Positions 1 to 11,312 of a stretch of DNA of 64,000 nucleotides are shown here, piece by piece. The notes beneath the pieces are model-generated. The model was given only the letters and a program-made list of their open reading frames with translations. It did not search any database and had not been told where the DNA came from. The position numbers and the translations under genes are program-made. How positions within the stretch are numbered: the stretch's first letter is position 1; the number at the start of each line of letters is the position of its first letter. The DNA comes from Alentia gelatinosa (taxonomy: Eukaryota; Annelida; Polychaeta; Phyllodocida; Polynoidae), in NCBI GenBank assembly GCA_950022655.1, contig OX465583.1:36607360-36671359 (forward strand). Direction: 5' to 3'.

Positions 1-282
1 TCCAAGAAATAGTCCTATAAGCTGCTCCACAATACTACCATATACTGATATCATAATCCCTCACTGGAATAGCATTCAAGAGCAATTAATTTACCTCTAT
101 GAAAAAGCATTTAGTTCACAGGGACGTTTTTCAATGTAGGATTTTTCAAGAAAAATCACATTGAAACCCTCCAACCCTTTGTCATTGGTAGATAATGTAA
201 TATCGGTATGTGTCTTGCTAAATATTGCTGATGAGAGTATTCTGAATTTGTTATACAGGACAAGATGCACATGATTCCTCTA

Positions 283-370
283 CAGGGCAAGCCCTGCAAC
301 ATGCTGTGTAGGGAACCCTACCAGTGAGGAGAGACTGGTCGAGTCATGGTACAGGCTTGCCACCTGGTGG
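283..370. repeat. Cluster of four short inverted repeats (in unit 1, present in each full unit)
   Basis: Four perfect stems lie within 88 bp. CAGGGC-AA-GCCCTG is at 283-296. GTAGGG-AA-CCCTAC is at 308-321 and can be extended by CTG/CAG (304-306, 322-324) around one bulged T. ACCAGT/ACTGGT is at 320-325 and 334-339 with an 8-nt loop. CCACC-T-GGTGG is at 360-370. The second and third overlap, so they are alternative folds. The retrotransposon inserted at unit position 347, between the third and fourth. Confidence 0.75.
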
Positions 371-523
371 AGACGGTGTGAAACAAATGCTTCCTCAACA
401 GGAATGGTTTGCTATCCATCCATTATAGGCAAACTTTAAAGTGATCAGAGATTGGTACGCTCAAAATATAGCAGGAACAAATCAGTTTGGTTCCTTTTGC
501 TTCTTTTATCTATCTTTCATAAA

Positions 524-1054
524 TATCATGGATATATTTAGCGACTTCGTCGAGTCCGAGGTAAGGGGAGAATATTGAAAAAAAATGAAATTCTGGGCTG
601 CCTATTGCTGGGTTCGAACACATGACACTCGCATTGCCAGAGAAACACCCTGCCTACTACTCCACAAAGTCAGATGCTCTAATAGGGTCAAATACTTAGG
701 CTGTTGCTGGGTGGAGGGAATCAGCGGAGTTTTGAAAGTGGGGCGACCAGCAAAAGTTGAGATCTCATTGGTTTCTCACGAGAAAAGTAGATAAGAAAAC
801 TACACTACTAAACATTGATTTCGGCATGGCTCGAAATAAATCATAAGAGAAAAGATATTTCTGCCAATAGATTTATAAAAAAGAAGAACAGATTCTAATA
901 TTTTCCTCCACGAGATTCTCACTCTGGTGGCCCCTCACTCTCCAAGCCTAAGTCTGGTTCACTCTGTCCTTATGTGCGGGCAGAAGTCCAAGCAGATACT
1001 ACCAGAATCGTAGTTTTTTAGATATAGTAGGTAATAAGTATCATGGATATATTT
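524..1054 (+). repeat. 16-bp direct repeat inside the unit (524-539 and 1039-1054 in unit 1)
   Basis: TATCATGGATATATTT occurs twice per unit, 515 bp apart. It then diverges to TAGCGAC and GACATGC. It may be a trace of an older, shorter building block; no function is evident. Confidence 0.7.
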
Positions 1055-1257
1055 GACATGCATATTTTCACTTATCTCTAGAAGACCCTCTCCCCCAGTT
1101 TATTTACGATTCATGGCATTTTCCTTGGTGAAGTTCAGGTCAAATATGATAATTATGTATAATTGATCATGTTTGTATCATTTTAAAACAATGGCCTCAC
1201 TTGAACATAGAGCCCTATAAAGTCCATGACAAAAGTCTCAATTATGCTTTTTTAGAA

Positions 1258-2514
1258 TCCAAGAAATAGTCCTATAAGCTGCTCCACAATACTACCATAT
1301 ACTGATATCATAATCCCTCACTGGAATAGCATTCAAGAGCAATTAATTTACCTCTATGAAAAAGCATTTAGTTCACAGGGACGTTTTTCAATGTAAGATT
1401 TTTCAAGAAAAATCACATTGAAACCCTCCAACCCTTTGTCATTGGTAGATAATGTAATATCGGTATGTGTCTTGCTAAACATTGCTGATGAGAGTATTCT
1501 GAATTTGTTATACAGGACAAGATGCACATGATTCCTCTACAGGGCAAGCCCTGCAACATGCTGTGTAGGGAACCCTACCAGTGAGGAGAGACTGGTCGAG
1601 TCATGGTACAGGCTTGCCACCTGGTGGAGACGGTGTGAAACAAATGCTTCCTCAACAGGAATGGTTTGCTATCCATCCATTATAGGCAAACTTTAAAGTG
1701 ATCAGAGATTGGTACGCTCAAAATATAGCAGGAACAAATCAGTTTGGTTCCTTTTGCTTCTTTTATCTATCTTTCATAAATATCATGGATATATTTAGCG
1801 ACTTCGTAGAGTCCGAGTTAAGGGGAGAATATTGAAAAAAAATGAAATTATGGGCTGCCTATTGCTGGTTTCCAACACATGACACTCGCATTGCCAGAGA
1901 AACACCCTGCCCACTACTCCACAAAGTCAGATGCTCTAATAGGGTCAAATACGTAGGCTGTTGCTGGGTGGAGGGAATCAGCGGAGTTTTGAAAGTGGGG
2001 CGACCAGCGAAAGTTGAGATCTCATTGATTTCTCACGAGAAAAGTAGATAAGTAAACTACACAACTAGACATTGATTTCGGCATGGCTCGAAATAAATCA
2101 TAAGAGAAAAGATATTTCTGCCAATAGATCTACAAAAAAGAAGAACAGATTCTAATATTTTCCTCCACGAGATTCTCACTCTCGTGGCCCCTCACTCTCC
2201 AAGCCTAAGTATGGTTCACTCTGTCCTTATGTGTGGGCAGAAGTCCAAGCAGATACTACCAGAATCGTAGTTTTTTAGATATAGTAGGTAATAAGTATCA
2301 TGGATATATTTGACATGCATATTTTCACTTATCTCTAGAAGACCCTCTCCCCCAGTTTATTTACGATTTATGGCATTTTCCTTGGTGAAGTTCAGGTCAA
2401 ATATGATAATTATGTATAATTGATCATGTTTGTATCCTTTTAAAACAATGGCCTCACTTGAACATAGTGCCCTATGAAGTCCATGACAAAAGTCTCAATT
2501 ATGCTTTTTTAGAA
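1258..2514 (+). repeat. Satellite unit 2 (type F-like)
   Basis: 1,257 bp. It shares CTCTCGTGGCCC, AAGTATGGTTC, TGTGTGGGCAG and ACATAGTGCCC with unit 12 and the rear of unit 19. Its tRNA-like segment carries TTTCCAACACATG, which disrupts the TTCGAAC core. Confidence 0.97.
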
Positions 2515-3772
2515 TCCAAGAAATAGTCCTATAAGCTGCTCCACAATACTACCATATACTGATATCATAATCCCTCACTGGAATAGCATTCAAGAGCAAT
2601 TAATTTACCTCTATGAAAAAGCATTTAGTTCACAGGGACGTTTTTCAATGTAAGATTTTTCAAGAAAAATCACATTGAAACCCTCCAACCCTTTGTCATT
2701 GGTAGATAATGTAATATCGGTATGTGTCTTGCTAAACATTGCTGATGAGAGTATTCTGAATTTGTTATACAGGACAAGATGCACATGATTCCTCTACAGG
2801 GCAAGCCCTGCAATATGCTGTGTAGGGAACCCTACCAGTGAGGAGAGACTGGTCGAGTCATCGTACAGGCTTGCCACCTGGTGGAGACGGTGTGAAACAA
2901 ATGCTTCCTCAACAGGAATGGTTTGCTATCCATCCATTATAGGCAAACTTTAAAGTGATCAGAGATTGGTACGCTCAAAATATAGCAGGAACAAATCAGT
3001 TTGGTTCCTTTTGCTTCTTTTATCTATCTTTCATAAATATCATGGATATTTTTAGCGACTTCGTAGAGTCCGAGTTAAGGGGAGAATATTGAAAAAAAAA
3101 AGAAATTATGGGCTGCCTATTGCTGGTTTCCAACACATGACACTCGCATTGCCAGAGAAACACCCTGCCCACTACTCCACAAAGTCAGATGCTCTAATAG
3201 GGTCAAATACTTAGGCTGTTGCTGGGTGGAGGGAATCAGCGGAGTTTTGAAAGTGGGGCGACCAGCAAAAGTTGAGATCTCATTGGTTTCTCACGAGAAA
3301 AGTAGATAAGAAAACTACACAACTAGACATTGATTTCGGCATGGCTCGAAATAAATCATAAGAGAAAAGATATTTCTGCCAATAGATCTACAAAAAAGAA
3401 GAACAGATTCTAATATTTTCCTCCACGAGATTCTCACTCTGGTGGCCCCTCACTCTCCAAGCCTAAGTCTGGTTCACTCTGTCCTTATGTGCGGGCAGAA
3501 GTCCAAGCAGATACTACCAGAATCGTAGTTTTTTAGATATAGTAGGTAATAAGTATCATGGATATATTTGACATGCATATTTTCACTTATCTCTAGAAGA
3601 CCCTCTCCCCCAGTTTATTTACGATTCATGGCATTTTCCTTGGTGAAGTTCAGGTCAAATATGATAATTATGTATAATTGATCATGTTTGTATCATTTTA
3701 AAACAATGGCCTCACTTGAACATAGAGCCCTATGAAGTCCATGACAAAAGTCTCAATTATGCTTTTTTAGAA
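2515..3772 (+). repeat. Satellite unit 3
   Basis: 1,258 bp. It has ATGTAAGATTT, CATCGTACAGG and GGATATTTTTAGC. The A-run near 3091 is uninterrupted and the ATG seen there in most units is lost, so no 69-codon frame begins here. Confidence 0.97.
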
Positions 3773-5029
3773 TCCAAGAAATAGTCCTATAAGCTGCTCC
3801 ACAATACTACCATATACTGATATCATAATCCCTCACTGGAATAGCATTCAAGAGCAATTAATTTACCTCTATGAAAAAGCATTTAGTTTACAGGGACCTT
3901 TTTCAATGTAGGATTTTTCAAGGAAAATCACATTGAAACCCTCCAACCCTTTGTCATTGGTAGATAATGTAATATCGGTATGCGTCTTGCTAAACATTGC
4001 TGATGAGAGTATTCTGAATTTGTTTTACAGGACAAGATGCACATGATTCCTCTACAGGGCAAGCCCTGCAACATGCTGTGTAGGGAACCCTACCAGTGAG
4101 GAGAGACTGGTCGAGTCATGGTACAGGCTTGCCACCTGGTGGAGACGGTGTGAAACAAATGCTTCCTCAACAGGAATGGTTTGCTATCCATCCATTATAG
4201 GCAAACTTTAAAGTGATCAGAGATTGGTACGCTCAAAATATAGCAGGAACAAATCAGTTTGGTTCCTTTTGCTTCTTTTATCTATCTTTCATAAATATCA
4301 TGGATATATTTAGCGACTTCGTAGAGTCCGAGTTAAGGGGAGAATATTGAAAATAAATGAAATTATGGGCTGCCTATTGCTGGTTTCCAACACATGACAC
4401 TCGCATTGCCAGAGAAACACCCTGCCCACTACTCCACAAAGTCAGATGCTCTAATAGGGTCAAATACTTAGGCTGTTGCTGGGTGGAGGGAATCAGCGGA
4501 GTTTTGAAAGTGGGGCGACCAGCAAAAGTTGAGATCTCATTGGTTTCTCACGAGAAAAGTAGATAAGAAAACTACACAACTAGACATTGATTTCGGCATG
4601 GCTCGAAATAAATCATAAGAGAAAAGATATTTCTGCCAATAGATCTACAAAAAAGAAGAACAGATTCTAATATTTTCCTCCACGAGATTCTCACTCTGGT
4701 GGCCCCTCACTCTCCAAGCCTAAGTCTGGTTCACTCTGTCCTTATGTGCGGGCAGAAGTCCAAGCAGATACTACCAGAATCGTAGTTTTTTAGATATAGT
4801 AGGTAATAAGTATCATGGATATATTTGACATGCATATTTTCACTTATCTCTAGAAGACCCTCTCCCCCAGTTTATTTACGATTCATGGCATTTTCCTTGG
4901 TGAAGTTCAGGTCAAATATGATAATTATGTATAATTGATCATGTTTGTATCATTTTAAAACAATGGCCTCACTTGAACATAGAGCCCTATGAAGTCCATG
5001 ACAAAAGTCTCAATTATGCTTTTTTAGAA
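3773..5029 (+). repeat. Satellite unit 4 (type A)
   Basis: 1,257 bp. Type A marks are TAGTTTACAGGGACCTTTTT, TCAAGGAAAATC, TGTTTTACAGG and the tail AAAATAAATG. It matches units 7 and 15 and begins the first three-unit block. Confidence 0.97.
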
Positions 5030-6287
5030 TCCAAGAAATAGTCCTATAAGCTGCTCCACAATACTACCATATACTGATATCATAATCCCTCACTGGAATA
5101 GCATTCAAGAGCAATTAATTTACCTCTATGAAAAAGCATTTAGTTCACAGGGACCTTTTTCAATGTAGGATTTTTCAAGGAAAATCACATTGAAACCCTC
5201 CAACCCTTTGTCATTGGTAGATAATGTAATATCGGTATGCGTCTTGCTAAACATTGCTGATGAGAGTATTCTGAATTTGTTTTACAGGACAAGATGCACA
5301 TGATTCCTCTACAGGGCAAGCCCTGCAACATGCTGTGTAGGGAACCCTACCAGTGAGGAGAGACTGGTCGAGTCATCGTACAGGCTTGCCACCTGGTGGA
5401 GACGGTGTGAAACAAATGCTTCCTCAACAGGAATGGTTTGCTATCCATCCATTATAGGCAAACTTTAAAGTGATCAGAGATTGGTATGCTCAAAATATAG
5501 CAGGAACAAATCAGTTTGGTTCCTTTTGCTTCTTTTATCTATCTTTCATAAATATCATGGATATATTTAGCGACTTCGTCGAGACCGAGGTAAGGGGAGA
5601 ATATTGAAAAAAAAATGAAATTATGGGCTGCCTATTGCTGGTTTCCAACACATGACACTCGCATTGCCAGAGAAACACCCTGCCCACTACTCCACAAAGT
5701 CAGATGCTCTAATAGGGTCAAATACTTAGGCTGTTGCTGGGTGGAGGGAATCAGCGGAGTTTTGGAAGTGGGGTGACAAGCAAAAGTTGAGATCTCATTG
5801 GCTTCTCACGAGAAAAGTAGATAAGAAAACTACACAACTAGACATTGATTTCGGCATGGCTCGAAATAAATCATAAGAGAAAAGATATTTCTGCCAATAG
5901 ATCTACAAAAAAGAAGAACAGATTCTAATATTTTCCTCCACGAGATTCTCACTCTGGTGGCCCCTCACTCTCCAAGCCTAAGTCTGGTTCACTCTGTCCT
6001 TATGTGCGGGCAGAAGTCCAAGCAGATACTACCAGAATCGTAGTTTTTTAGATATAGTAGGTAATAAGTATCATGGATATATTTGACATGCATATTTTCA
6101 CTTATCTCTAGAAGACCCTCTCCCCCAGTTTATTTACGATTTATGGCATTTTCCTTGGTGAAGTTCAGGTCAAATATGATAATTATGTATAATTGATCAT
6201 GTTTGTATCATTTTAAAACAATGGCCTCACTTGAACATAGAACCCTATGAAGTCCATGACAAAAGTCTCAATTATGCTTTTTTAGAA
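5030..6287 (+). repeat. Satellite unit 5 (type B)
   Basis: 1,258 bp. Type B marks are GGTATGCTC, CGAGACCGAGG, GTGGGGTGACAAGC, TTGGCTTCTC and ACATAGAACCC. The TGA in GGGTGAC closes the 69-codon frame that is open in neighbouring units. Confidence 0.97.
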
Positions 6288-7545
6288 TCCAAGAAATAGT
6301 CCTATAAGCTGCTCCACAATACTACCATATACTGGTATCATAATCCCTCACTGGAATAGCATTCAAGAGCAATTAATTTACCCCTATGAAAAAGCATTTA
6401 GTTCACAGGGACGTTTTTCAATGTAGGATTTTTCAAGAAAAATCACATTGAAACCCTCCAACCCTTTGTCATTGGTAGATAATGTAATATCGGTATGTGT
6501 CTTGCTAAATATTGCTGATGAGAGTATTCTGAATTTGTTATACAGGACAAGATGCACATGATTCCTCTACAGGGCAAGCCCTGCAACATGCTGTGTAGGG
6601 AACCCTACCAGTGAGGAGAGACTGGTCGAGTCATCGTACAGGCTTGCCACCTGGTGGAGACGGTGTGAAACAAATGCTTCCTCAACAGGAATGGTTTGCT
6701 ATCCATCCATTATAGGCAAACTTTAAAGTGATCAGAGATTGGTACGCTCAAAATATAGCAGGAACAAATCAGTTTGGTTCCTTTCGCTTCTTTTATCTAT
6801 CTTTCATAAATATCATGGATATATTTAGCGACTTCGTAGAGTCCGAGTTAAGGGGAGAATATTGAAAAAAAAATGAAATTATGGGCTGCCTATTGCTGGT
6901 TTCCAACACATGACACTCGCATTGCCAGAGAAACACCCTGCCCACTACTCCACAAAGTCAGATGCTCTAATAGGGTCAAATACTTAGGCTGTTGCTGGGT
7001 GGAGGGAATCAGCGGAGTTTTGAAAGTGGGGCGACCAGCAAAAGTTGAGATCTCATTGGTTTCTCACGAGAAAAGTAGATAAGAAAACTACACAACTAGA
7101 CATTGATTTCGGCATGGCTCGAAATAAATCATAAGAGAAAAGATATTTCTGCCAATAGATCTACAAAAAAGAAGAACAGATTCTAATATTTTCCTCCACG
7201 AGATTCTCACTCTGGTGGCCCCTCACTCTCCAAGCCTAAGTCTGGTTCACTCTGTCCTTATGTGCGGGCAGAAGTCCAAGCAGATACTACCAGAATCGTA
7301 GTTTTTTAGATATAGTAGGTAATAAGTATCATGGATATATTTGACATGCATATTTTCACTTATCTCTAGAAGACCCTCTCCCCCAGTTTATTTACGATTC
7401 ATGGCATTTTCCTTGGTGAAGTTCAGGTCAAATATGATAATTATGTATAATTGATCATGTTTGTATCATTTTAAAACAATGGCCTCACTTGAACATAGAG
7501 CCCTATGAAGTCCATGACAAAAGTCTCAATTATGCTTTTTTAGAA
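6288..7545 (+). repeat. Satellite unit 6 (front like type C)
   Basis: 1,258 bp. The front half has ACTGGTATC, TTACCCCTATG and CTAAATATTG, as in the type C units. The rear has GTAGAGTCCGAGTT and TTTCCAACACATG and lacks the type C 6-bp deletion. Confidence 0.96.
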
Positions 7546-8802
7546 TCCAAGAAATAGTCCTATAAGCTGCTCCACAATACTACCATATACTGATATCATA
7601 ATCCCTCACTGGAATAGCATTCAAGAGCAATTAATTTACCTCTATGAAAAAGCATTTAGTTTACAGGGACCTTTTTCAATGTAGGATTTTTCAAGGAAAA
7701 TCACATTGAAACCCTCCAACCCTTTGTCATTGGTAGATAATGTAATATCGGTATGCGTCTTGCTAAACATTGCTGATGAGAGTATTCTGAATTTGTTTTA
7801 CAGGACAAGATGCACATGATTCCTCTACAGGGCAAGCCCTGCAACATGCTGTGTAGGGAACCCTACCAGTGAGGAGAGACTGGTCGAGTCATGGTACAGG
7901 CTTGCCACCTGGTGGAGACGGTGTGAAACAAATGCTTCCTCAACAGGAATGGTTTGCTATCCATCCATTATAGGCAAACTTTAAAGTGATCAGAGATTGG
8001 TACGCTCAAAATATAGCAGGAACAAATCAGTTTGGTTCCTTTTGCTTCTTTTATCTATCTTTCATAAATATCATGGATATATTTAGCGACTTCGTAGAGT
8101 CCGAGTTAAGGGGAGAATATTGAAAATAAATGAAATTATGGGCTGCCTATTGCTGGTTTCCAACACATGACACTCGCATTGCCAGAGAAACACCCTGCCC
8201 ACTACTCCACAAAGTCAGATGCTCTAATAGGGTCAAATACTTAGGCTGTTGCTGGGTGGAGGGAATCAGCGGAGTTTTGAAAGTGGGGCGACCAGCAAAA
8301 GTTGAGATCTCATTGGTTTCTCACGAGAAAAGTAGATAAGAAAACTACACAACTAGACATTGATTTCGGCATGGCTCGAAATAAATCATAAGAGAAAAGA
8401 TATTTCTGCCAATAGATCTACAAAAAAGAAGAACAGATTCTAATATTTTCCTCCACGAGATTCTCACTCTGGTGGCCCCTCACTCTCTAAGCCTAAGTCT
8501 GGTTCACTCTGTCCTTATGTGCGGGCAGAAGTCCAAGCAGATACTACCAGAATCGTAGTTTTTTAGATATAGTAGGTAATAAGTATCATGGATATATTTG
8601 ACATGCATATTTTCACTTATCTCTAGGAGACCCTCTCCCCCAGTTTATTTACGATTCATGGCATTTTCCTTGGTGAAGTTCAGGTCAAATATGATAATTA
8701 TGTATAATTGATCATGTTTGTATCATTTTAAAACAATGGCCTCACTTGAACATAGAGCCCTATGAAGTCCATGACAAAAGTCTCAATTATGCTTTTTTAG
8801 AA
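7546..8802 (+). repeat. Satellite unit 7 (type A)
   Basis: 1,257 bp. It repeats the type A marks of unit 4, exactly 3,773 bp downstream. It shares CTCTCTAAGCC with unit 15; CTCTAGGAGACC is private among the copies compared. Confidence 0.97.
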
Positions 8803-10060
8803 TCCAAGAAATAGTCCTATAAGCTGCTCCACAATACTACCATATACTGATATCATAATCCCTCACTGGAATAGCATTCAAGAGCAATTAATTTACCTCT
8901 ATGAAAAAGCATTTAGTTCACAGGGACCTTTTTCAATGTAGGATTTTTCAAGGAAAATCACATTGAAACCCTCCAACCCTTTGTCATTGGTAGATAATGT
9001 AATATCGGTATGCGTCTTGCTAAACATTGCTGATGAGAGTATTCTGAATTTGTTTTACAGGACAAGATGCACATGATTCCTCTACAGGGCAAGCCCTGCA
9101 ACATGCTGTGTAGGGAACCCTACCAGTGAGGAGAGACTGGTCGAGTCATCGTACAGGCTTGCCACCTGGTGGAGACGGTGTGAAACAAATGCTTCCTCAA
9201 CAGGAATGGTTTGCTATCCATCCATTATAGGCAAACTTTAAAGTGATCAGAGATTGGTATGCTCAAAATATAGCAGGAACAAATCAGTTTGGTTACTTTT
9301 GCTTCTTTTATCTATCTTTCATAAATATCATGGATATATTTAGCGACTTCGTCGAGACCGAGTTAAGGGGAGAATATTGAAAAAAAAATGAAATTATGGG
9401 CTGCCTATTGCTGGTTTCCAACACATGACACTCGCATTGCCAGAGAAACACCCTGCCCACTACTCCACAAAGTCAGATGCTCTAATAGGGTCAAATACTT
9501 AGGCTGTTGCTGGGTGGAGGGAATCAGCGGAGTTTTGGAAGTGGGGTGACAAGCAAAAGTTGAGATCTCATTGGCTTCTCACGAGAAAAGTAGATAAGAA
9601 AACTACACAACTAGACATTGATTTCGGCATGGCTCGAAATAAATCATAAGAGAAAAGATATTTCTGCCAATAGATCTACAAAAAAGAAGAACAGATTCTA
9701 ATATTTTCCTCCACGAGATTCTCACTCTGGTGGCCCCTCACTCTCCAAGCCTAAGTCTGGTTCACTCTGTCCTTATGTGCGGGCAGAAGTCCAAGCAGAT
9801 ACTACCAGAATCGTAGTTTTTTAGATATAGTAGGTAATAAGTATCATGGATATATTTGACATGCATATTTTCACTTATCTCTAGAAGACCCTCTCCCCCA
9901 GTTTATTTACGATTTATGGCATTTTCCTTGGTGAAGTTCAGGTCAAATATGATAATTATGTATAATTGATCATGTTTGTATCATTTTAAAACAATGGCCT
10001 CACTTGAACATAGAACCCTATGAAGTCCATGACAAAAGTCTCAATTATGCTTTTTTAGAA
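8803..10060 (+). repeat. Satellite unit 8 (type B)
   Basis: 1,258 bp. It repeats unit 5 at 3,773 bp. Differences include GGTTACTTTTG and GACCGAGTTAAG. Confidence 0.97.
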
Positions 10061-10637
10061 TCCAAGAAATAGTCCTATAAGCTGCTCCACAATACTACCA
10101 TATACTGGTATCATAATCCCTCACTGGAATAGCATTCAAGAGCAATTAATTTACCCCTATGAAAAAGCATTTAGTTCACAGGGACGTTTTTCAATGTAGG
10201 ATTTTTCAAGAAAAATCACATTGAAACCCTCCAACCCTTTGTCATTGGTAGATAATGTAATATCGGTATGTGTCTTGCTAAATATTGCTGATGAGAGTAT
10301 TCTGAATTTGTTATACAGGACAAGATGCACATGATTCCTCTACAGGGCAAGCCCTGCAACATGCTGTGTAGGGAACCCTACCAGTGAGGAGAGACTGGTC
10401 GAGTCATCGTACAGGCTTGCCACCTGGTGGAGACGGTGTGAAACAAATGCTTCCTCAACAGGAATGGTTTGCTATCCATCCATTATAGGCAAACTTTAAA
10501 GTGATCAGAGATTGGTACGCTCAAAATATAGCAGGAACAAATCAGTTTGGGTCCTTTTGCTTCTTTTATCTATCTTTCATAAATATCATGGATATATTTA
10601 GCGACTTCGTCGAGTCCGAGGTAAGGGGAGAATATTG

Positions 10638-10645
10638 AAAAAAAA
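10638..10645 (-). terminator. Possible Pol III terminator (T8 on minus strand)
   Basis: Eight A on the plus strand give TTTTTTTT on the minus strand, about 10 nt past the 3' end of the tRNA-like segment. A run of four or more T on the RNA-like strand is the usual Pol III stop. Its length varies between units, and in type A units it is only T4. Confidence 0.35.
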
Positions 10646-10654
10646 TGAAAGGCT

Positions 10655-10726
10655 GCCTATTGCTGGGTTCGAACACCCGACACTCGCATTGCCAGAGAAA
10701 CACCCTGCCCACTACTCCACAAAGTC
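10655..10726 (-). ncRNA. Degenerate tRNA-like segment with Pol III-type A and B boxes (in unit 9)
   Basis: Read on the minus strand, TGGAGTAGTGG (10719-10709) resembles an A box, and TGTTCGAACCC (10675-10665) matches a B box at 10 of 11 positions. The two starts are 44 nt apart, as in real tRNAs. Under tRNA numbering, T8, A14, G15, G18, G19, A21, T33, T54, T55, C56, A58 and C61 are all in place, with GGC at the anticodon position. The D, anticodon, T and acceptor stems do not pair well, so a working tRNA is unlikely. A tRNA-derived relic or SINE head is the better reading. A 6-bp inverted repeat, CCTATT/AATAGG, brackets it at 10656-10661 and 10736-10741. Confidence 0.45.
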
Positions 10727-11312
10727 AGATGCTCTAATAGGGTCAAATACTTAGGCTGTTGCTGGGTGGAGGGAATCAGCGGAGTTTTGGAAGTGGGGTG
10801 ACAAGCGAAAGTTGAGATCTCATTAGTTTCTCACGAGAAAAGTAGATAAGAAAACTACACAACTAGACATTGATTTCGGCATGGCTCGAAATAAATCATA
10901 AGAGAAAAGATATTTCTGCCAATAGATCTACAAAAAAGAAGAACAGATTCTAATATTTTCCTCCACGAGATTCTCACTCTGGTGGCCCCTCACTCTCCAA
11001 GCCTAAGTCTGGTTCACTCTGTCCTTATGTGCGGGCAGAAGTCCAAGCAGATACTACCAGAATCGTAGTTTTTTAGATATAGTAGGTAATAAGTATCATG
11101 GATATATTTGACATGCATATTTTCACTTATCTCTAGAAGACCCTCTCCCCCAGTTTATTTACGATTTATGGCATTTTCCTTGGTGAAGTTCAGGTCAAAT
11201 ATGATAATTATGTATAATTGATCATGTTTGTATCATTTTAAAACAATGGCCTCACTTGAACATAGAGCCCTATGAAGTCCATGACAAAAGTCTCAATTAT
11301 GCTTTTTTAGAA

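Larger units (their letters stand above)
1..1257 (+). repeat. Satellite unit 1
   Basis: 1,257 bp. It is used as the positional reference for the unit. It has TATGTGTCTTGCTAAATATTG, the GTCGAGTCCGAGG variant and GGGTTCGAACACATGAC in the tRNA-like segment. Private changes are TTCTGGGCTGCC (others have TTATGGGCTGCC) and AGATTTATAAAA. Confidence 0.97.
10061..11312 (+). repeat. Satellite unit 9 (type C, 6-bp deletion)
   Basis: 1,252 bp. The sequence GAAATTATGGGCTGCC of most units is GAAAGGCTGCC here, a 6-bp loss. The tRNA-like segment has GGGTTCGAACACCCGAC, the form closest to a T-arm. The same length and variants return in units 17, 24 and 33. Confidence 0.97.

Noticed and set aside
228..246. 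CTGATGAG followed by GAA, resembling a hammerhead ribozyme core
   Set aside because: Stem II does not pair beyond one or two bases, GAAT replaces GAAA, and no stem I can be formed around a proper cleavage triplet. A covariance search with a hammerhead model would settle it.
10655..10726. A functional tRNA with anticodon GGC
   Set aside because: Invariant bases and box spacing fit, but acceptor, D, anticodon and T stems have too many mismatches. I keep it only as a tRNA-like relic.
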